NCBI GenBank assembly: GCA_038223055.1
Contig: JBBRHF010000163.1
Location: 1 to 9,881, forward strand
Source: JBBRHF01 sp038223055
GTDB taxonomy: Bacteria; Actinomycetota; Actinomycetes; JACCUZ01
DNA: 9,881 nucleotides
Reading direction: 5' to 3'
Under the pieces are notes generated by a model. The model saw only the letters and a list, made by a program, of their open reading frames with translations, was not told the DNA's origin and did not search any database. The position numbers and the translations under genes were made by a program. The stretch's first letter is position 1. Each line of letters begins with the position of its first letter. Of the stretch, positions 7,964-9,881 are shown one piece after another.

Positions 7964-8392
7964 GTGGAACGACCTTTCGGGATCGTTGACCGGGATGCCG
8001 GCGCGCCGGACGTCGACCGGGCTGACCCTGACCCTGCCCCTGCCCCGGCCCACCTCGACATGTGGCACGTCACGCTCACCGTGGCCGGTGACCCGGTCAG
8101 CCCTGCCGAACTCTGCGCCGGCCTCGAGCGGCTGGCCGACGAACGCCCTTTCCTGCTGGCCGCGCGCTACGGCGCCGACCGCGCCGAGGTCACCTACTGG
8201 GAGGAGGCGCGAGACGTCGACGACGCACTCGCGCTGGCCCTGCGGTTGTGGGGAGAGCACCGGCTCACGGCAGGCTTGCCGGTCTGGCGGGTTGCCGGTG
8301 TCGAGGTGGTCGACCGCCCGACCTTTCATCGTCGGGCGATGGTCAGCGCGACACCGGCGTTGGCGCCCGCCGGCGGCGTTCGGCCGTTCTGA
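7964..8392 (+). CDS. Conserved-looking actinobacterial protein of unknown function
   Basis: 142 residues from GTG 7964, which has GGAGG (7955-7959) 4 bases upstream, a rather short spacing. The first ~30 residues are Asp/Pro/Ala-rich. The likely folded part starts at DMWHVTLTVAGDPVSPAELCAGLERLADERPFLLAARYGADRAEV and continues with YWEEARDVDDALALALRLWGEH and VAGVEVVDR, suggesting alternating strands and helices in a small alpha/beta domain. An in-frame ATG at 8060, at the start of this domain, is an alternative start. There is no signal peptide or membrane segment. It resembles hypothetical proteins I associate with actinobacterial obg-nadD regions, but no function is known to me. Codon third positions are strongly GC, supporting a real gene. 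The 106-base gap from obg contains no TA dinucleotide, so it is probably read with obg. Confidence 0.7.
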   Translation: MERPFGIVDRDAGAPDVDRADPDPAPAPAHLDMWHVTLTVAGDPVSPAELCAGLERLADERPFLLAARYGADRAEVTYWEEARDVDDALALALRLWGEHRLTAGLPVWRVAGVEVVDRPTFHRRAMVSATPALAPAGGVRPF

Positions 8393-8414
8393 CTCTGCGT
8401 GCCAGACTGGCCGC

Positions 8415-8558
8415 ATGAGCACCGCTGCGTTTCGACTGCTGACCGAGGGTGGGGGCGGGCGCGAGCTTCCGGTCGCGCCGTGGGTGTTCGGGCTGGGCGC
8501 GTTCGCTTTCCTCGTGGCCCTGCTGCTGCTGACGCTGTCCTTCGGCAAGGACCGCTGA
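8415..8558 (+). CDS. Small single-pass membrane protein
   Basis: 47 residues from ATG 8415. After a short hydrophilic N-terminus with a Gly-rich turn (TEGGGGRELPVAPW), residues ~22-42 (WVFGLGAFAFLVALLLLTLSF) form one transmembrane helix, followed by the charged end GKDR. The pattern 'PV-PWVFG-GAF...TLSFGK' is one I recognise from short proteins encoded just upstream of nadD in actinobacteria, none with an assigned role. No clear ribosome binding site is visible. It starts 22 bases after the preceding stop and ends about 10 bases before the nadD start, so it is probably co-transcribed. Confidence 0.7.
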   Translation: MSTAAFRLLTEGGGGRELPVAPWVFGLGAFAFLVALLLLTLSFGKDR

Positions 8559-8568
8559 TCCCCTCCGC

Positions 8569-9228
8569 GTGGCACCGCTGCCGCTGACCAGGGACGTCAC
8601 CGCCGCCTCCCCGGCCGGGCGGGGCGACCCGAGCGGCCCGGTGCGGCTCGGCGTCATGGGCGGCACGTTCGACCCCGTCCACCACGGTCACCTCGTCGCG
8701 GCGAGCGAGGTGCAGAGCATCTTCGAGCTCGACGAGGTCGTGTTCGTCCCCACCGGCCAGCCCTGGCAGAAGTCGGCCGCGGCGGTGTCAGCCAAGGAGC
8801 ACCGCTATCTGATGACCGTCATCGCGACTGCGTCCAACCCGCGGTTCACCGTGAGCCGGGTCGACCTGGAGCGCGACGGCCCGACCTTCACCATCGACAC
8901 GCTGCGCGACGTGCGCGCCGAGCGAGGCGGCGAGGTCGAGCTGTTCTTCATCACCGGCGCCGACGCGCTCGCCCAGATCCTCACCTGGAAGAACGCCGGC
9001 GAGGTGTTCGAGTTGGCGCACTTCGTCGGAGTGACCAGACCGGGCCATCGCTTGTCGGGGGAGGGGCTGCCGCGGGAGCGGGTCAGCCTGCTGGAGGTGC
9101 CGGCCATGGCCATCTCTTCGACCGACTGCCGCGGCAGGGTCGGCAAGGGCGACCCGGTGTGGTACCTCGTGCCGGACGGTGTGGTGCAGTACATCGGCAA
9201 GCACCGGCTCTACCGGACCCAGCCGTGA
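8569..9228 (+). CDS. nadD: Nicotinate-nucleotide adenylyltransferase
   Basis: It transfers AMP from ATP to nicotinate mononucleotide to make deamido-NAD in NAD synthesis, in the cytoplasm. The nucleotidyltransferase signature GGTFDPVHHGH is at residues 31-41, and the C-terminal ISSTDCR motif (182-188) binds the nucleotide phosphates; VWYLVPDGVVQYI is the usual actinobacterial ending. The product is 219 residues from GTG 8569. The core would start at GTG 8641 (195 residues, just before RLGVMGG), which matches many family members. Neither start has a clear ribosome binding site. I keep 8569 because nearly all codons between the two end in G or C and it lies only 10 bases after the upstream gene, but 8641 is a real possibility. 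The stop overlaps the next gene (GTGA), implying coupled translation. Confidence 0.94.
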   Translation: MAPLPLTRDVTAASPAGRGDPSGPVRLGVMGGTFDPVHHGHLVAASEVQSIFELDEVVFVPTGQPWQKSAAAVSAKEHRYLMTVIATASNPRFTVSRVDLERDGPTFTIDTLRDVRAERGGEVELFFITGADALAQILTWKNAGEVFELAHFVGVTRPGHRLSGEGLPRERVSLLEVPAMAISSTDCRGRVGKGDPVWYLVPDGVVQYIGKHRLYRTQP

Positions 9229-9881
9229 GCTCGAAGCACCGCAAGGCCGCGCCCGAGGAGGGGTCGCTGGCCCGCCGCGGTTCCGACCCGTCGGTGCGCG
9301 CGGTGAGCGAGATGCACCCCGAGGCCGCGTACGCCGACGCCGACGCACACGCCGTCGCCGACGGTGTGGGAGAGCCTGCCGCTCCCTGGTGGCGGAGCCG
9401 ATGGGCGCGGCTCGGCGTCGCTGCCGCGGTGGCTCTCGGTGTCGTGCTGACCGGGTGGCTGGTTGTCCGCGGCGGCCATGAAACCGCCACCACACCCGCC
9501 GGCCCCGCACCGGGGATCGGCGCACCGGCGCGCCAGCAGACCCTGCTCGTGCAGCTGTCCGGCGCCGACGGCACCGCCAGCGCCAGCGCGCTCCTCGGCG
9601 TGGCACCGGGCGGGCGCAAGGGCGCGGTCCTGCTGATTCCGTCTCAGCTCGTGGTCGATGTCGCGGGGTCGGGTTCCCAGCCCTTCGGCGAGGCCACGTC
9701 GCTGCCGGCGTCCATGGTCGCCGCCGACGCCCTCACCGACCTGACCGGCGTGCGCATCGACGGCAGCTGGGTGCTGACCCCGGCCGGCCTCGCGGCCCTG
9801 GTGGACCGGGTCGGGGGCGTGCAGGTCGACGTGGACGTCGACCTGCCCGGCAAGGACGGTTCGGGCCGTCCGGTCGTGCTT
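9225..9881 (+). CDS. LytR-CpsA-Psr (LCP)-like membrane-anchored protein, 3'-truncated, catalytic motifs degenerate
   Basis: The frame is open from GTG 9225 to the window edge (219 codons); the start overlaps the nadD stop by 4 bp. Residues 1-60 are hydrophilic and charged (cytoplasmic). Residues ~63-81 (LGVAAAVALGVVLTGWLVV) form one membrane helix, then a Pro/Ala linker and an extracytoplasmic domain. LCP-like signs are LTGVRID (173-179) followed by GLAALVDRVGGV (188-199), matching the LCP pattern 'LTG-RID...F-ALVD-VGGV'. LCP enzymes attach glycopolymers to the cell wall. However, where the family has RSDT and PRD motifs, this protein has TASAS (117-121) and PSQ (139-141), so the usual catalytic Arg/Asp are absent. 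Genes of this type often sit between nadD and rsfS in actinobacteria; a LytR_C domain may follow beyond the window. LCP kinship is likely, activity doubtful. Confidence 0.75.
   Translation, partial: MSSKHRKAAPEEGSLARRGSDPSVRAVSEMHPEAAYADADAHAVADGVGEPAAPWWRSRWARLGVAAAVALGVVLTGWLVVRGGHETATTPAGPAPGIGAPARQQTLLVQLSGADGTASASALLGVAPGGRKGAVLLIPSQLVVDVAGSGSQPFGEATSLPASMVAADALTDLTGVRIDGSWVLTPAGLAALVDRVGGVQVDVDVDLPGKDGSGRPVVL

Noticed and set aside
6466..8079. 537-codon open frame on the minus strand across obg
   Set aside because: It is a shadow of the obg reading frame: high-GC codon bias removes stops from the complementary frame. The product has no recognisable motif, while the + strand encodes a complete Obg.

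Overview
The window is a housekeeping stretch of a high-GC actinobacterial (actinomycete-type) chromosome. The evidence is a G+C content near 70% with codons ending almost entirely in G or C, GTG and TTG starts, a very long RNase E/G with disordered arms on both sides of its catalytic core, and the order radical SAM pair – rne – rplU – rpmA – obg – nadD – LCP-type protein. Genus cannot be told from the sequence alone. All genes lie on the + strand and mostly sit tightly packed. No tRNA, rRNA, CRISPR array, insertion sequence or phage gene was seen.

Layout. Positions 1–1596 hold the 3' part of a B12-binding-type radical SAM protein (TIGR03960 type). Four bases later comes its usual partner, a DUF2344/TIGR03936 'radical SAM-associated' protein (1601–2380). 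A perfect 8-bp hairpin sits on that stop codon. A ~100-nt leader then precedes the ribonuclease E/G gene (2485–5481), whose core is flanked by arginine-rich, acidic and repeat-built low-complexity arms. A good sigma70-like promoter overlaps the rne stop codon. It precedes rplU (L21, 5597–5956), rpmA (L27, 6076–6354) and obg (6502–7857). The leaders of rpmA and obg each carry short non-coding tandem repeats, and a perfect 14-bp GC hairpin separates rpmA from obg.

After obg come a conserved-looking protein of unknown function (7964–8392), a 47-residue single-pass membrane protein (8415–8558), nadD (8569–9228) and, overlapping it by 4 bp, the 5' part of a membrane-anchored LytR-CpsA-Psr-like protein (9225 to the window end) whose canonical catalytic motifs appear to be missing.

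How the genes fit together. The first five genes form a conserved RNA-processing and ribosome neighbourhood: RNase E/G matures and degrades RNA, L21 and L27 are 50S proteins, and Obg is a 50S-assembly/stress GTPase. The radical SAM/DUF2344 pair is of unknown function but keeps company with this group in many bacteria. NadD starts a second group (NAD synthesis plus an envelope protein).

I did not find a clearly new multi-gene system. The most notable items are the uncharacterised radical SAM pair, the degenerate LCP-like protein, the nearly T-free repeat leader of rpmA, and the three different in-frame repeat arrays in RNase E.
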